This document shows, one piece after another, positions 1 to 11,649 of a stretch of 64,000 nucleotides of DNA. A model generated the notes under the pieces. The model was not told where the DNA came from. It saw only the letters and a list, made by a program, of their open reading frames with translations, and did not search any database. A program made the translations under genes and the position numbers. This stretch comes from Ixodes scapularis (Eukaryota; Arthropoda; Arachnida; Ixodida; Ixodidae). The first letter of the stretch is position 1; each line of letters begins with the position of its first letter. The DNA is taken from NCBI RefSeq assembly GCF_016920785.2, contig NW_024609884.1:33276080-33340079 (forward strand), written 5' to 3'.

Positions 1-214
1 CGTCCCATAATTGCCTTAAGACTCTTGTAGGGGGAAGGCCTTGCTCCCCATACCGTAAAATCCTGTAAAAGCGTCCTCTCCCAAGAGATTGCTTATCCCG
101 TTTTTCTGGTTAAATATCTACAACATAAAAATTCCGAAATATCGGCCACCCTCTGGTCCTGCCGGGCATGACGCGATGTCCAACGGGAATCACATGAACC
201 GCAAGATCTGCGGT

Positions 215-640
215 ACCGGTACGTGTGACAAGAGTTCGTAGCGGGTTCACTCGTTTTTGTCCACGATTTGCACAAGCGATATTGATTCGTGCGACACGCA
301 AGTTGACCTTGCATGTTTATTGCATCGTAAAATGAGAGTGTGCTGCGTCTGTAATCTCCAGTATTTGTTCCCATGACATGCGAGTTCATACAGAGTTCCC
401 GCATCTGTTTTGTCCGCAGTCCGCACGCGCGCTATCAGTTCCCGTGACATACGAGTTGTCCCCGCATGTTTATTGCACTGTGAAACGCAAATCTGCTGCA
501 TCTGCGATTTGTGCTATCGGTTCCCACGACAAGAGTTTGCGGCAGGTTCCCGCGTGTCCTTCACACTGTGTAAAGCAAATCTGCAGCGTCCGCTATCCGT
601 AATTATTTTTTCCATGACACAGTAGTTTGTCATGGAACTT
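215..640. repeat. degenerate tandem repeat, about 70-90 bp unit
   Basis: A phrase of the form TTCCC(A/G)YGACAYRCGAGTT recurs near 369, 439 and 521, with weaker copies near 222 and 609. Each is followed by CCGCATGTTTATTGCA-like or CTGCTGCATCTGCGAT-like blocks. Spacing varies and there are many substitutions, so this is an old array. The short frames running through it look like by-products of the repeat. Confidence 0.55.
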
Positions 641-965
641 ATACGGAAACAGAACCCAAGATGTGGGCACACTAGATATACATATACTATAGCTTTCGTT
701 CACATGACTTGCAGAACAGACAAATGGAACACAACAAAAGTTAGCAATGAATGCCCATACCTGGTGGCAGGTCATGTCTGGCTCGTCGGTGCTATCCATT
801 GGCACAGTCCTTGGGTTTATTGTAAACTAGTCCTGGAATAATAATAAATGAGGCTTGTTAAAATGGTGTTTACAATCTTTGTCATTCATTAATCCCTTCA
901 TATACATATCATGTTACAACCCAAATGCGGGATCAGAGATTAATAAAACTAGTTTACTATAAATA
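641..965. other. AT-rich intergenic, no gene seen
   Basis: No frame over 70 codons has a recognisable domain. The stretch ends at the TTAA that borders the next element. Confidence 0.5.
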
Positions 966-969
966 TTAA

Positions 970-1652
970 GAGAGGACACTACCCAAAAGGGTTAACTTTT
1001 GAACCTTTGGATTAATATGAATGAAATATACAGGGTATACTGGCTGCTGCGAGGCAGAATGCAGTGCAAAGTTTCATCTGTGTACATGAATTGTGAAAAA
1101 ATTATAGTAATTTTTATTAGAAACACACTGACATTGTTTAGGAAAACTATCGTTAGAGAACTAATGTAATACCCAACATTTTTCTTCACTGGATGCACAT
1201 CAGAATGCCTGAAGAGTACAACTGTGAAAACAAAATTTCCAAAAAAGTAATTGATTTTATGCCAACGTCACGCTGAAAAATTAAATAATTTTCTTAACCT
1301 TTCTGTTGTCGACAAAATCTTAACATCTTTTATAAAAGACATCCACAAAGTAAGAAACAATGCGATAGTTGCATCACCTATTAAATTCAAGTTAGGAAAA
1401 ACAATGAGAGAGCCAAACAATAGTTTTCCTAAAATTAAATTTATGCCAAAAAGTGGAAGTGGAATTTGAAGTGCTCGAACCTCTACCTTTTCTTTAGCAC
1501 TGGTGGACTGAAATTAATTTATAAGGAAATAACTATAGAGTGTCAACAAATAAAACTTTCTGGGAATACTCTTTAGATGTTGGTGGATGTAAATATGACA
1601 TTTTTCAAAATCAACTTTTTAGCAGACATTTTTTTTTGGGTACTGTCCTCTC
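970..1652. mobile_element. TTAA-flanked MITE-like element with short TIRs
   Basis: TTAA lies at 966-969 and again at 1653-1656. Just inside are inverted termini GAGAGGACACTACCCAAAA and (reverse complement) GAGAGGACAGTACCCAAAA, with one mismatch. TTAA target duplication is typical of piggyBac-type elements. The 683-bp interior has no transposase, so it would be non-autonomous. The superfamily is inferred from the TTAA and TIR alone. Confidence 0.55.
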
Positions 1653-1656
1653 TTAA

Positions 1657-2140
1657 CATTGATCACTGTGCCTTACTGCTGAAGTTCATGCTGTCTACAC
1701 ACTTCTATGTAGAATATTTCAATATTTTCGGTTGGAGGAACATCTCAACTGCCGTGTTTACTTACTTGAGAATTGTGAACCAACTGTGTTACGAATGCTC
1801 AACTCAGCAAATCTAAGATTATAAAATAATCAGACTCTGCCTACTGAGCTTATAACCAGGCGTTTGAGTTCAACGGCATTACTTTCTAGACTCAGTGTCA
1901 TCCTAAGATGGCCAGCAGCCAATGCTATGATATGAGCCATCCAAACCAATCCAGCACTGAGCATATCAATGCAACTTTGCATTCCGCACACTACTGCCCC
2001 CTACCAATAGGTCTTGTGATACTGTCTTGGCGTTGATCGGCTCGTAGCATTACATGGTCCATCTAAGGACGACACCGAATATAATAAAGGCTTATACCCT
2101 TGTCGGATGAACATGTTAAAGGAGATCAGAACAAACTCGT
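1657..2140. other. intergenic, nothing recognised
   Basis: No domain-bearing frame, clear tandem repeat or inverted repeat was seen. Confidence 0.4.
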
Positions 2141-2144
2141 TTAA

Positions 2145-3004
2145 AGGAGTAGGGGAACAAAATTCCAGCGCTCATTTTATAGCTTTAATCTGTTGCATGT
2201 TGCAGCATAACCTCAAAAACACAAGGCTTGCAATGAAAGGCACAAGCAAGCTAATTTTAAAGCTAATTAAACAACCTTTCAATGTGCACCTGGTGGATGC
2301 ATGCAGAGCCTATTTGGGAGGTAATCTATCAACGTTGGGGAACTTGCTACATAGTCATGATGTAGCAAGCTCCATCGGAGCAGCGCCACTCTTTGGAATT
2401 TCAAAATTTTCCTTCTTAGCTTTCCTCCTCAACTCACAAATCGTGCATTGAACAAAACAGTCCAAGAAGATGGAAAGGAGGGACTCCCCTCTTTCTCGGA
2501 CCCTCGTTTGTGCACCCGGATACAGCCATACTCCCCCTAGAAGATTAGCCAGTCGCTCATAATTTGAACAAAAGTTGCTTTTCCCAGCCCGTTCACCCCT
2601 AAGCTGACAGTGCTGTGGAAGCTACGTGCTCCTTGGGCCAGCCACATGCTCGTCACCCCACAGGTACTTCGAACAGCTCGGTTGTAACGCGTTGACGCTA
2701 TTGACACCACCACAACACCTGACAACGCCACCAACAGCAAAGCTCATAACAACGCCAGCCTCGCTACGCCACGAACATGGGAAATCTTTTCTTTCTGTTT
2801 TTGTTTACGTCGGATATCCCATGACATATCGCGCTCTCCGTTCACTTCTCTTGGAGCGCTTGCTCGAGTGCACCGTTTGGAACGAAAAATATAGCCAGTT
2901 GTTCAAAATACAAACATGCGATTATCATTTGCGGTTATAATCCGTCATGCTTGACTCATTTCCAAATGAAATTTGAATATTTCAATTTTTGTTTCAGTAC
3001 CCCT
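2145..3004. mobile_element. TTAA-flanked non-autonomous element
   Basis: TTAA at 2141-2144 and 3005-3008 bracket imperfect inverted termini: AGGAGTAGGGGAACAAAA on the left, and the right-end reverse complement AGGGGTACTGAAACAAAA. About 860 bp. The 104-114 codon frames inside (to 2451 and 2940) show no transposase motif. Its termini start AGG..., like the elements at 15265, 22928 and 49158. Confidence 0.5.
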
Positions 3005-3008
3005 TTAA

Positions 3009-6000
3009 GGGATGACACCACCTTCAACAGTCGACTTTTAGAAGAGTCGGTCAATATTGATGAAATTTAAAGGGTCTATTCATCTCTTTGCCGAAATGCG
3101 CTGTATGACGTTTCATCTTTGTAGGACAATTCTACGATAAGCTACAGGGGGAAGTATACAGCCATTGATGTAAGTTGTCTCACTTGGCAAGGAAATTGAT
3201 CATATAAAATTGCTGCAAAATATTGAGCATTTTTAAGCTTCAGCCATAACTAGAACATATGGAGGGTGCAGCTTTCTATTTTTTTACTCTGAAATCTCTG
3301 CGTTTCTATGCAAAATGACATTTTTGAAAAGCATTTCATATAATGGGACAGTTTTTCCTCAACAAAACCCTACTTTTTGGCAAAAAGAACTTTATTTAAA
3401 CAGAAAAATAAATATCTAGCCACATTCCTCATTAACTTTCAATTTAGAAACATCCACAGCGAACAATAAATTCTGCAATTCACTGAAATAATAGATTTCC
3501 TAAAATGAAAGTTGCTGCAAAGATGTGAAACTGAGAAAAACCTGTTTGAGGTTTCCACACCACTACATTTGATTTTACTGGTGGTGGTAGCAACTAAAAG
3601 GCACCAAGAGCATAGGTGGTGCCTTCTGCTTACACCCGATCTCCTGCATGGCCTTGCTAAGCGAGTCTGAGCTTAAAACGCTTTCTTCAAGTGTCATTTT
3701 GTTGTCGACATGTGGACATTGATTATGAAACGAGTGAGGAACTAAATATGCTTGCAATACACAAACCAGCGTCAGCAAAAGACTACTTCCATAAATTCCT
3801 GCATGCAACACTTTGCGCGTTGCACTTTGGGAACTAATTAATTGGCCAGGGAGGTGAGTTGCATGGTTTTTGGTTTCGATCGACACATCGACAAAAGATC
3901 ATACACAGAGCGTGGACTATTAACGGCCGTTATCTCATGTTTTCAGGTCCTGAGAGCATCATTTTCGGTCTCTAAACTAACCTAAATGGCCAGACCTCGA
4001 AGCTTTAGCAAAAGTCCGAACCATACATATAGTTCGTCTTGACACATGCTTGTTGTATTTTTGTACTCTAGCCATTCTGCTAGCGTTTCGAGGTATGTGT
4101 ACGAGCCAGTGCTGGGAATCTCAACACTGCGAAGCTCGGGGATCTTGCTTGTGTACGAGTCAACACGCTGTAACAACCAATAAGTATGCATGCATCAAGC
4201 TCGCAACTTTACATTAGTGTTGCTGGCCAGGAAGTTTGTTAGTTTTGTGCGTCCATTGACAAAATATAACTTTTTGCAATTACTGTTTTTTTTAATACGC
4301 CTGAGTACGCGAGGTAAAACTCAGAGACGCAATTGAAAAGCTCAAATCGAACACACCTCTTATTTCTTATCTGTACTGACCCACAGCACTGCGCGAAGTG
4401 AAGTCCCCTCCCGCTGGCATTCTACTAATTCAACATCGCGTATGTGCATGAAGTTATCCTGCAATCATATATGCACATTCGCACATACAAACCGTTTTAT
4501 AAAAGCAAAAGTCAAGCACTTGTGTGAAGAATGTCGCACCGTTCGCCGAACGTGCGCCAGTCGGGCGTGAACCCCTATGCAATGCGCCAAACTAACAAAA
4601 TCTTTCAAAGCGCATTTCACGGTTGCTAATAGCCATAATATATTGTTATGTGTTTGCTTTCTTCCTGACTGAGTATGCCGAGATATTAATTTCAGACAGA
4701 CCGTTCAGACACAGATCTTGGGCATCAGTAAAAGCTCATCCAAAAAGGCTTAGCGAGGAGTAGGGGAGGCTTGTTGGGGCCTCCTTCGTAGCTAGCCGAT
4801 CTCAGCATTTGCGAAAACTTAATCTCCTATCAGCATAAAATTTGAGTGGGAGATATGTGATGACACGAGGAAGACATCATAGTAACTTTTGTGCAGTAGT
4901 GAGGTCAAATTTATTGCGTTTCCTTAAAAGTTCATGCGCCAACGCTGGGCTCAACTTTGATACTCGTGCGAGGATGTCGCTTGTTTTGCGCCCAATGAAG
5001 TAACAAGAAGTGGACGTTTGGCAAACAAAATATGTGTAGGCTCAAGGTGACCAAATTTCAGTTGTAGTTCACTCGTACTAGACAGGATTATTGAAATTGA
5101 GCTCAAAGATGCAATTGAGGGTTGAGGTGACCAAGCCACGTCTTACTACGTTTGCATACGCATGCACAATATCCGGTGTTTCGGGAACCAAGGAAATGTT
5201 CCCCGGTCTTCGTTTTGTATCACTCGAGAATGAGAGCATTCTACATTCGTGAAAAGTCAAATAACCGAAAACGCAAGCAGCGCATTTGGTCACAGTGTGA
5301 TAGCATGAACTGAAGCTGCTCAATCAAAACCGAAACCGAAACTGAGTGGTCAACTAGCTCCCAGAGTGCACTGTAAGTCATTTCGCCGCGAGGGCACTTA
5401 GAACATTGGAAGAACTCTATTGTTGGCAGGGAAAGCATCATAGGAATACAAAGCAGACAAACCCACATGACTTTCTATAAACAAATGTTGGTTTTAGTTA
5501 ATATTCTGTTCAATCAGGGTGGGCTTTTTGATTGTTGGCCATGTCCATAGCCTCTTCCACAGGAAAGCTGAACTTCTATGGTGTTCTTGCCAGAATAAAG
5601 TTCACTCTCAAACAAATATGTTTACTGTACTGAAACTGTGAAGAAATGCTCTTTCCAACAAGAGTATGATCATCATTCTAAGGCATACTGGTGTGGAGCT
5701 ACAATTGTTAGAAAATAGACCTCAAAAGCTCTGGGGACAATTTAAATTATGTTATAGGCGTCACATAACAGATGTTTGTCGGTAAGCACCACTATAATTT
5801 CCAAGGCTGTCGTGAGCCGGCGCGCACCTTTTTTGTTCCCAACAAGGTTGACAAAAATGCTAAATATGAAGGAACTGTAATCAAGGCTATAACAAAGCCA
5901 AGGTGGAATACAAAGAAAGCATTCTGCAGGGATACGAGGTGTACTATCTGTGTTTCACCAATATAAGCATTCCTTCGTTGAAAAGCATGCGTCTTAAAGA

Positions 6001-7140
6001 GGCTAACTCTCCAACGAACCAAAAATAGACAACGTCAGTTACTAACTTTCAGAAGTAATAGTCATGGGTGTGGGGCACATTTTCTCTATTCTGAATTTTT
6101 CTTATTTGTTGTTTAATTTTACACAGCTGTAGAAGTTTTGGCGTTTATATGTTTTCTGCACATACATCACACTTTTAAGAAATAAAATTTAAAAATCTTT
6201 TTGCCACATTATACCAACTTCTGCTTCTTTTGAAAAAAAAAAACAACTACATAATTGGCCACACATTTTGATGTGTCATTTTGTTCCATATGCAAGTTAG
6301 TTAGGAAAATAAAAGCGTTTGCACGAATCCTTTGAAAATTGCAACTTTTCCCGCGGTCACGGAAGAGTTAAAGGACCCTTTGCGAGAAGAGTTCTGCACA
6401 CGCCAGTGTTATCCTCCCTTTTCGTTATGGAGGCTCATATGCACCTGGAGTAAACAGGGACAGGCAGAGGAGGACTTAGCATTTTGCCGTCCTAGACAGT
6501 GTTAACAGTAGGTGTAACCGCAATGGAATCAAGCCTATCATTACCCTTTCATAACATAAAAACATTTATACCTGTGTTTAACGACACACATCATAACAGA
6601 CCTTTTGCTAAACTACCCAAGTGCCAAGGTGAATGCTGGGAATGTAGGTACAGTCAAAAGCCTTTATAACGAACGCTTGCACTTTGAAAACACCCTTTTA
6701 ATGAAGTGAAATAAAGTCCGGGCCAATCTCCTATGCGTTCAATGTGTTTCTCCAACTACTAAAATAATTCCTGTTAAACAAATATTTATCTTTAACAAAG
6801 CAGTTGTGCGGCACCTCAAAGCAAAAATGACCGGTATTACAAATTTTCTATGTGAAAATTATTGAATTTTATGTACATCGTCGCTCCCAAGTGACGCATG
6901 TTGAGAACAGAAATATTGCCACAGCGGAAACAGTTGACGCCGTCGCCGCGCCGCTTTTGACATCGCCACACTGCGTGCTCTCGGGTCAAAAAATAAAACT
7001 ATGTGACTATGTTGCCACATAGAAAGCCTGTATGTAGAAACATAGTCATATAGCATCATCTAGACACAAAATTGCACACTAAGAAATAATTTACACCCAA
7101 AACCGGGAACACACGGAGTGGCGGTGGCACCGGAAGCGGT
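3009..7140. other. AT-rich intergenic, no gene recognised
   Basis: Frames up to 103 codons occur on both strands, but none carries a domain, conserved-looking composition or splice context I can support. One block (3770-3905) is repeated elsewhere and is listed separately. The 64-codon frame at 5772-5966 is unrecognised. Confidence 0.4.
3770..3905 (-). repeat. diverged interspersed repeat, shared with 19185-19325
   Basis: Read on the minus strand this block matches 19185-19325 on the plus strand, including TGTTGCATGCAGG followed by ATTTATGGAAGTAG. The minus frame through it (to 3575) could be a decayed piece of a transposon protein: both copies read LHAGIYGSSL in one frame. I cannot name the family. 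Confidence 0.45.
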
Positions 7141-7147
7141 GCGGTAG

Positions 7148-7234
7148 ATGCAGTGCCGTCTCCGCTTGTGCATACTTTTCTTTGCTTTCCTTTTGCTAAC
7201 GCCATTGATTGAGTGCATGCCACCCAACTCCAAG
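7148..7234 (+). CDS. possible first coding exon with signal peptide
   Basis: An ATG opens a 29-codon stretch with a textbook secretory leader: basic start (CRLRLC), hydrophobic core (ILFFAFLLLTPLI), then a small/cysteine region followed by MPPNSK. It runs straight into AAG|GTTAGT, a good splice donor, at 7235. Past the donor the frame continues into low-quality sequence and then a 17-bp tandem repeat, so a splice there is more credible than read-through. No downstream exon could be identified, so this could be a chance frame or a decayed first exon of a secreted protein. Confidence 0.3.
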
Positions 7235-7343
7235 GTTAGTTTTTCTTTTCAACGCTCCAATAGGGCAATGAGCACACCTGTTTTCTTATTTTTTGCACAT
7301 ACGTCAGTGTATTTGAAAGGACCCACGCAAACAAGAGTATATG

Positions 7344-7440
7344 CCGTATTTACTCGCATAATAGACGCACTCGCATAATGGACGCACTCGCATAATGGAC
7401 GCACTCGCATAATGGACGCACTCGCACAATGAACGCACTC
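7344..7440. repeat. 17-bp tandem repeat
   Basis: The unit ACTCGCATAATGGACGC repeats about five times, with drift in the first and last copies. It starts beside CCGTATTTACTCGCATAAT, which resembles the end of a widespread DNA-transposon family, so the array may have grown from a MITE terminus. Confidence 0.75.
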
Positions 7441-7632
7441 CCCACAACGGGTACCAATATTGGGACTTCTTTTTTTCTCTCGCGTAATGATTGCTCTTCC
7501 AATTTTTGGCTCCGTGAGTCTCTAATCGCGTCCCATTTAGCCAGCCACCAAGCCAATTTTCTTTTGCCGCCAAGAAGTCAAGTCAAGTCCAGCCAAGCCA
7601 AGCTCTCGTAATGGCTGCAAGTGCGTAGTGGT

Positions 7633-8102
7633 TAGGGGTGTCGCGAACCGGCCGAGGTTCGAGTTCGACCAGGTTCGACTTTTTCGAACTTTCAGTGGAA
7701 AATTCGACGAACCTTGTATTGAGGTTCGACTCGTGTGCACATGCGCGACAGGCTGGCCAGTTGGCTTCGGACTGGATGGTAATGGCTAAGGGATAAATTA
7801 AGGGCAGCGCTGATTGGTTATTTCACTTAATACAGTACAAAAAAATTAAATTATTAACCTCTTCAGTGATTAGAATTAGTTTCTTTTAATTGCAACTGTT
7901 TATAAAATAAAATAACCCTTTTCTTAAAAAAACATTCTCCAAACCTAGACATGCTTGTATCAAGGTCTGGCCACACTGTCCACAAAGTCGAACCGGTCGA
8001 ATCTGGGGAAAAGTTCGAAGGTTCGTCGAACCGGTTCGACCCAGTCGAACCCCGAAAGTTCGACCTTAAAATCTGGTTCGACAAAAGTTCGCGACACCCC
8101 TA
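7633..8102. mobile_element. hAT-type MITE with TTCGAAC-rich body
   Basis: Termini TAGGGGTGTCGCGAAC and GTTCGCGACACCCCTA are exact 16-bp inverted repeats. Flanks GTAGTGGT (7625-7632) and GTTGTGGT (8103-8110) agree at 7 of 8 positions, which fits the 8-bp hAT target duplication. Both ends are packed with GGTTCGA/TCGAACC sub-motifs that could act as transposase binding sites. At 470 bp with no transposase it is non-autonomous. Confidence 0.75.
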
Positions 8103-8110
8103 GTTGTGGT

Positions 8111-9690
8111 GTAGTTGCAGAAGTGATCAACTGTGAAACCGAGCGGCGTGCACACTTGATGAATCTTGGGTTGAAGCACTGCCCAGCCCCGGACATTCTT
8201 CGCTTATCGGATGCGTTGATGTCAACAAACACGCCGTCGTCTGCGGTTCGCTTTCGGACAGTGAAATCATGAAAGTGGTAAGGCCTAAGAACGGTCGCGT
8301 TGCTCTACGTGCTGAGTGAGCTTCATAGGGCACTTTTCCTTCGGCAAAACGCATGCTGAAAGCGCCCTAGAAAGGTTTGCAATTTCTAAAGCATGGCGAC
8401 TGTGGCGCGCCCCTGACCAGCCGTGGGCGCACCTTCATTGAAACCCAAACCCAAACTGGAAAGGAAGAACAAATATAGAGGAGTGTTGTCAAAAAATCAC
8501 GTGGCTGTGCAACTTTTTTTTTAATAAACATATTTGCAGCTTTTTAGAAGCCACAAAAAAATGGGTATCATATATCATTTCTGTTTTTAATATTGAGTGT
8601 GTGTGCCTTTGATGACTCATGACTTTGATTTTACTTGGTGGTTGAGTCAAAATTATAGAAAATGGCACATGACCACGGAGAAGAGTGGGAGTGTGACTCA
8701 AGCCGGCCAGTTCTCAATCGGCGGTTTTTGGGCGGAAAGAAGACGAATTTCGAGCTGCAAATTGTGTTCTGGTTAGTTGGCCTCTCATATGCCATGTACA
8801 AATACAAACCTTGGCAAGCATAAATACCCTGTCAGTGTCCCTTTAAGGAGAGCCTACTAGCAACACCTAAGGCAGGGGACACATCAGCGATGAAAATGGG
8901 CGCCGCGCGGCAGTATTCATCGCAATCGGTGCTCTTGTCCCCATGTAACTTCCTTGCAGTGCTTGGGTCTGATCGGTTCAGAAAAGGCAGCGTGGTGTGC
9001 CTGTAATTCGGCTGTGGTGCACCTAGCGGGGGACGAGCAGCGAGCGCTTCGCGCAGTGCCCAGTTTTACCGCTCATATGTGCCCTCCTGCCTTACATTAT
9101 CGGATGCATCAATTACCATTATAAACTTACATTCTGTTCTGTCGCACAAACTTTTTCATGAGTCTGGGATAGTGCTGCCATCTGTGAACACATAGGTTAA
9201 CTAGAAGGTTTGCCCAAGACGCTGGCAACACGGGTATGAATAAACATTCTTCTAACATGGCTGCCTAAGCGTCGCATGTGTGTCTGTCTTGCTCCCGTAA
9301 GTCGCCCCTCGCTACACAACACGACAGAGTCTACCATTCCTAGCACTCCCAACGATGAATCATTTCTCCCAAATCATCACCGAAATCCCTAATAATGTAA
9401 GTTTTCAAACTGCTATGACATACCTTTTGTTGTAGCGAGCCCTAACTACTGTATATTATTTCTGCTGCTGTATGCTTTGTTGTTCTTATTCTTTTTTTTT
9501 TCTTATAGGCCGACACGCGGAGCGGCTCTGTTTACCAACACGGCCGGAAGGCCGCGCATGTGCGGTAGCTATGTGGGCAAAAGCAGCCCGGCTCTCCGTG
9601 TTTTCGCCATTGCGCTCTATGGCGTGCGCTCGTTGTTAACGTTGTAGGGACACTTGTATCTTTATTTGTGCGTCGTATTTCCTTACAACG
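8111..9690. other. intergenic with transposon ends, no intact gene
   Basis: Contains CAGTGTCCCTTTAA near 8840, which looks like the solitary right end of a TTAA-type element, and CAGGGGACACATCAGCG near 8875, which resembles another transposon terminus. I could not find mates for either. Confidence 0.35.
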
Positions 9691-9703
9691 TATGTCGTAT
9701 GCT

Positions 9704-10016
9704 ATGCCCGACTATTTGAGCTCGTTGCCCGAGCCTGAACGGCAGCGGTATCGAAACAAACTGTGCGTTGACGGCGTTGACTACGAGGATCCGTACGCCG
9801 TATAAACAAGACCTGCTGGACTTCTGACGTAAAGTTGCTGCTACCAACGTCGATGGCTCACGTCGTCGTTTATTTAGTTTTTTCGCCAAGCCAGTTCACG
9901 GCCGACACGGTGCAGGCGTACACGTCTCTCGAGGTCTACGATTACTTCGAGTTGGTTTCCGCACTGCCGGCGGGATCAGCAGCCTGTGGGTCCGCGGAAG
10001 TGTGTGTATTCATTAA
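9704..10016 (+). pseudogene. broken N-terminal fragment of a YqaJ-type transposon-associated protein
   Basis: Two overlapping reading phases encode one colinear protein. The first (9704-9805) begins MPDYLSSLPEPERQRYRNKL and continues to EDPYAV before a stop. The second, shifted frame carries WTSDVKLLLP, then VYLVFSPSQFTADTVQAY and SLEVYDYF, up to 10016. From memory this order (DPY..., W-x-D, YPDIVNYLV-like block, AYKSLEAYNYF-like block) is the N-terminus of large arthropod proteins that end in a YqaJ exonuclease domain. The frameshift and the abrupt end mark it as a relic. A separate YqaJ catalytic remnant lies at about 62608-62990. Confidence 0.5.
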
Positions 10017-10114
10017 TTGATTAAATACACACAGCGTCTTCAAGTCAAGGTATGATATCTTCCCTGCCCTCATGACCACAAGGCATGACAAGCAGTAACG
10101 CTCTGTCCGTTCTG

Positions 10115-10639
10115 CAGTCTTGGCGGTAACAGGTTACAAGTAACGGCGTTGTGGGTAACGCGTTACTTTTTTCAGTAACGTAGTAACCCACTCGTTACGT
10201 TTTTGACAGAGTAACGGGTAACATACTTGTGTTACTATTTCAAGTAACATAGTTACGTTACTCGTTACTACTTCCTAAGTCCTAAAGAAAATACACTTCA
10301 ATTTTTTACGTGTTTTAGGCGTCAAGCCATGATTTTCTGTGCGTTTTTTTCGTAAGTATTTAGGTGAAACCATAAAAAGAGATAAAGTAATTATGTTCAG
10401 TTTCTGCATGAACATAATGTTTCTTGATATATTACCTGTATCGTCAAAACCGTAAGATGTGTTAAATCATAATTTAAAAAAGTAATGCAGAATCAGAAGT
10501 AACGTGCGTTACTTTTTATCAGTAGCGGTAACGCGTTCCTTTTATTTTTAGGTAACGTAGCTCAGTAACGCGTACCTTTTATTTGCAAGTAACGAGTAAC
10601 GTATTTCGTTACTTTTTTTCGGTAACGCCTACAACACTG
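10115..10639. mobile_element. hAT-type element with GTAACG repeats
   Basis: Perfect 8-bp target duplication CCGTTCTG at 10107-10114 and 10640-10647. The termini are imperfect inverted repeats: CAGTCTTGGCGGTAAC on the left, and CAGTGTTGTAGGCGTTACC reading inward from the right. The 525-bp body is crowded with GTAACG/CGTTAC motifs and encodes no transposase. It sits immediately downstream (minus sense) of the THAP frame at 10629-11000 and supplies that frame's present stop. Confidence 0.85.
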
Positions 10640-11000
10640 CCGTTCTGTTGCCGTTCCCCTTCTGCTGGGTAGCATGGGCGTAACGAGCCTCTGACGAGTG
10701 CTTGGCCGGTGCTTTGTGCGCGAACACCATGGGAACAAAATCCGGGTGGTCTCGATCAGACAACGGTTTCCGTGCATATAAGCAAGCCTCGGGATGGAGA
10801 TTGAAATGGAAGCCGCACTTGCCTTCAAGGAAGTGTTTGCCGCACAAACGGTCGTTCGCGCGAGGTGACCATACTTTTCGATCCATGGATATTATCCACC
10901 TTCTATGCCTTTCAGAGTCTGCCGGGAACTTGTGGAAACTCACTCTGCTGCTTTTCTTGTACATTTTGGCACAATTAACGGCAACACAGCTTCGCAGCAT
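10629..11000 (-). CDS. THAP-domain protein, exon or truncated copy
   Basis: The 123-codon frame contains a nearly complete THAP zinc finger. It has C5-x4-C10 near the start, FHKFP, an RRW tryptophan, a second W-x-P stretch, CGKHF (the C-x2-H half of the C2CH ligand set), and finally HPDFVPMVF, matching the THAP C-terminal box. THAP domains bind DNA in transcription factors and P-element-like transposases. The start is the ATG directly before RSCVAVNC. The last few residues and the stop come from a hAT element inserted at 10640-10647, so the original protein was longer or spliced further on. It faces the YqaJ-type fragment at 9704-10016 in tail-to-tail orientation. Host gene or transposon-derived copy cannot be told from the sequence. 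Confidence 0.6.
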   Translation of the reverse strand: MLRSCVAVNCAKMYKKSSRVSFHKFPADSERHRRWIISMDRKVWSPRANDRLCGKHFLEGKCGFHFNLHPEACLYARKPLSDRDHPDFVPMVFAHKAPAKHSSEARYAHATQQKGNGNRTAVL

Positions 11001-11039
11001 GCTGAAATGCTACGACGCCCATGTGAAACATGCGCGCTT

Positions 11040-11648
11040 TTGCCCACACCCCCCGGCTCCGGCGCGATCACAGCGCCGCCGCAGCTCCGTGACGTCAGGC
11101 CTGCATGTCGGTCTATAAAACATAACCCCTGCCCTTCTAATGCTTCTGGCTCTGATGGTGACTAAGTAAATCTACAAGTATAATTTTTTATGACAGTGAC
11201 ACTAAGTAAATATCAAAATAAAATCTTCTACAGGCAGCGGTATCAAAATAGCTACAATAAAATGCTGAGCACGCACTGCCTGAAACGTTTTTCTCAAGGA
11301 ACTAGAAATTTTTTTAGGTATAACACATGCCACCTTGTAATCAAATCGCATACTGCATAGGTAGTAAGACAAACACGGGTGACAAATGCAGAGACTCATC
11401 TTCCAAGGATAATACCAGACGCAGACTAACCATGTTGGGACAATGCTCAAAAAAGAGATGTGTAATAAAAACACACATACAACTTTTTATGCTAATCATA
11501 CTTACAGTGACAGTAGACAGACGATTCTTGCAGCAAGTTGAAAACACCAGAATTAGAGGCACCATCTAGAATTGGAAAAAAATTGCATTTGTAAGTTGCA
11601 CTAACACAAAGTCAGGGCATCACAGGCTATTACAGCATAGATGAGCCA
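11040..11648. other. intergenic, nothing recognised
   Basis: Frames of 60-90 codons only, with no domain signature. Confidence 0.4.
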
Positions 11649-11649
11649 A

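Noticed and set aside
10702..11118. 138-codon plus frame
   Set aside because: Antisense shadow of the THAP exon.
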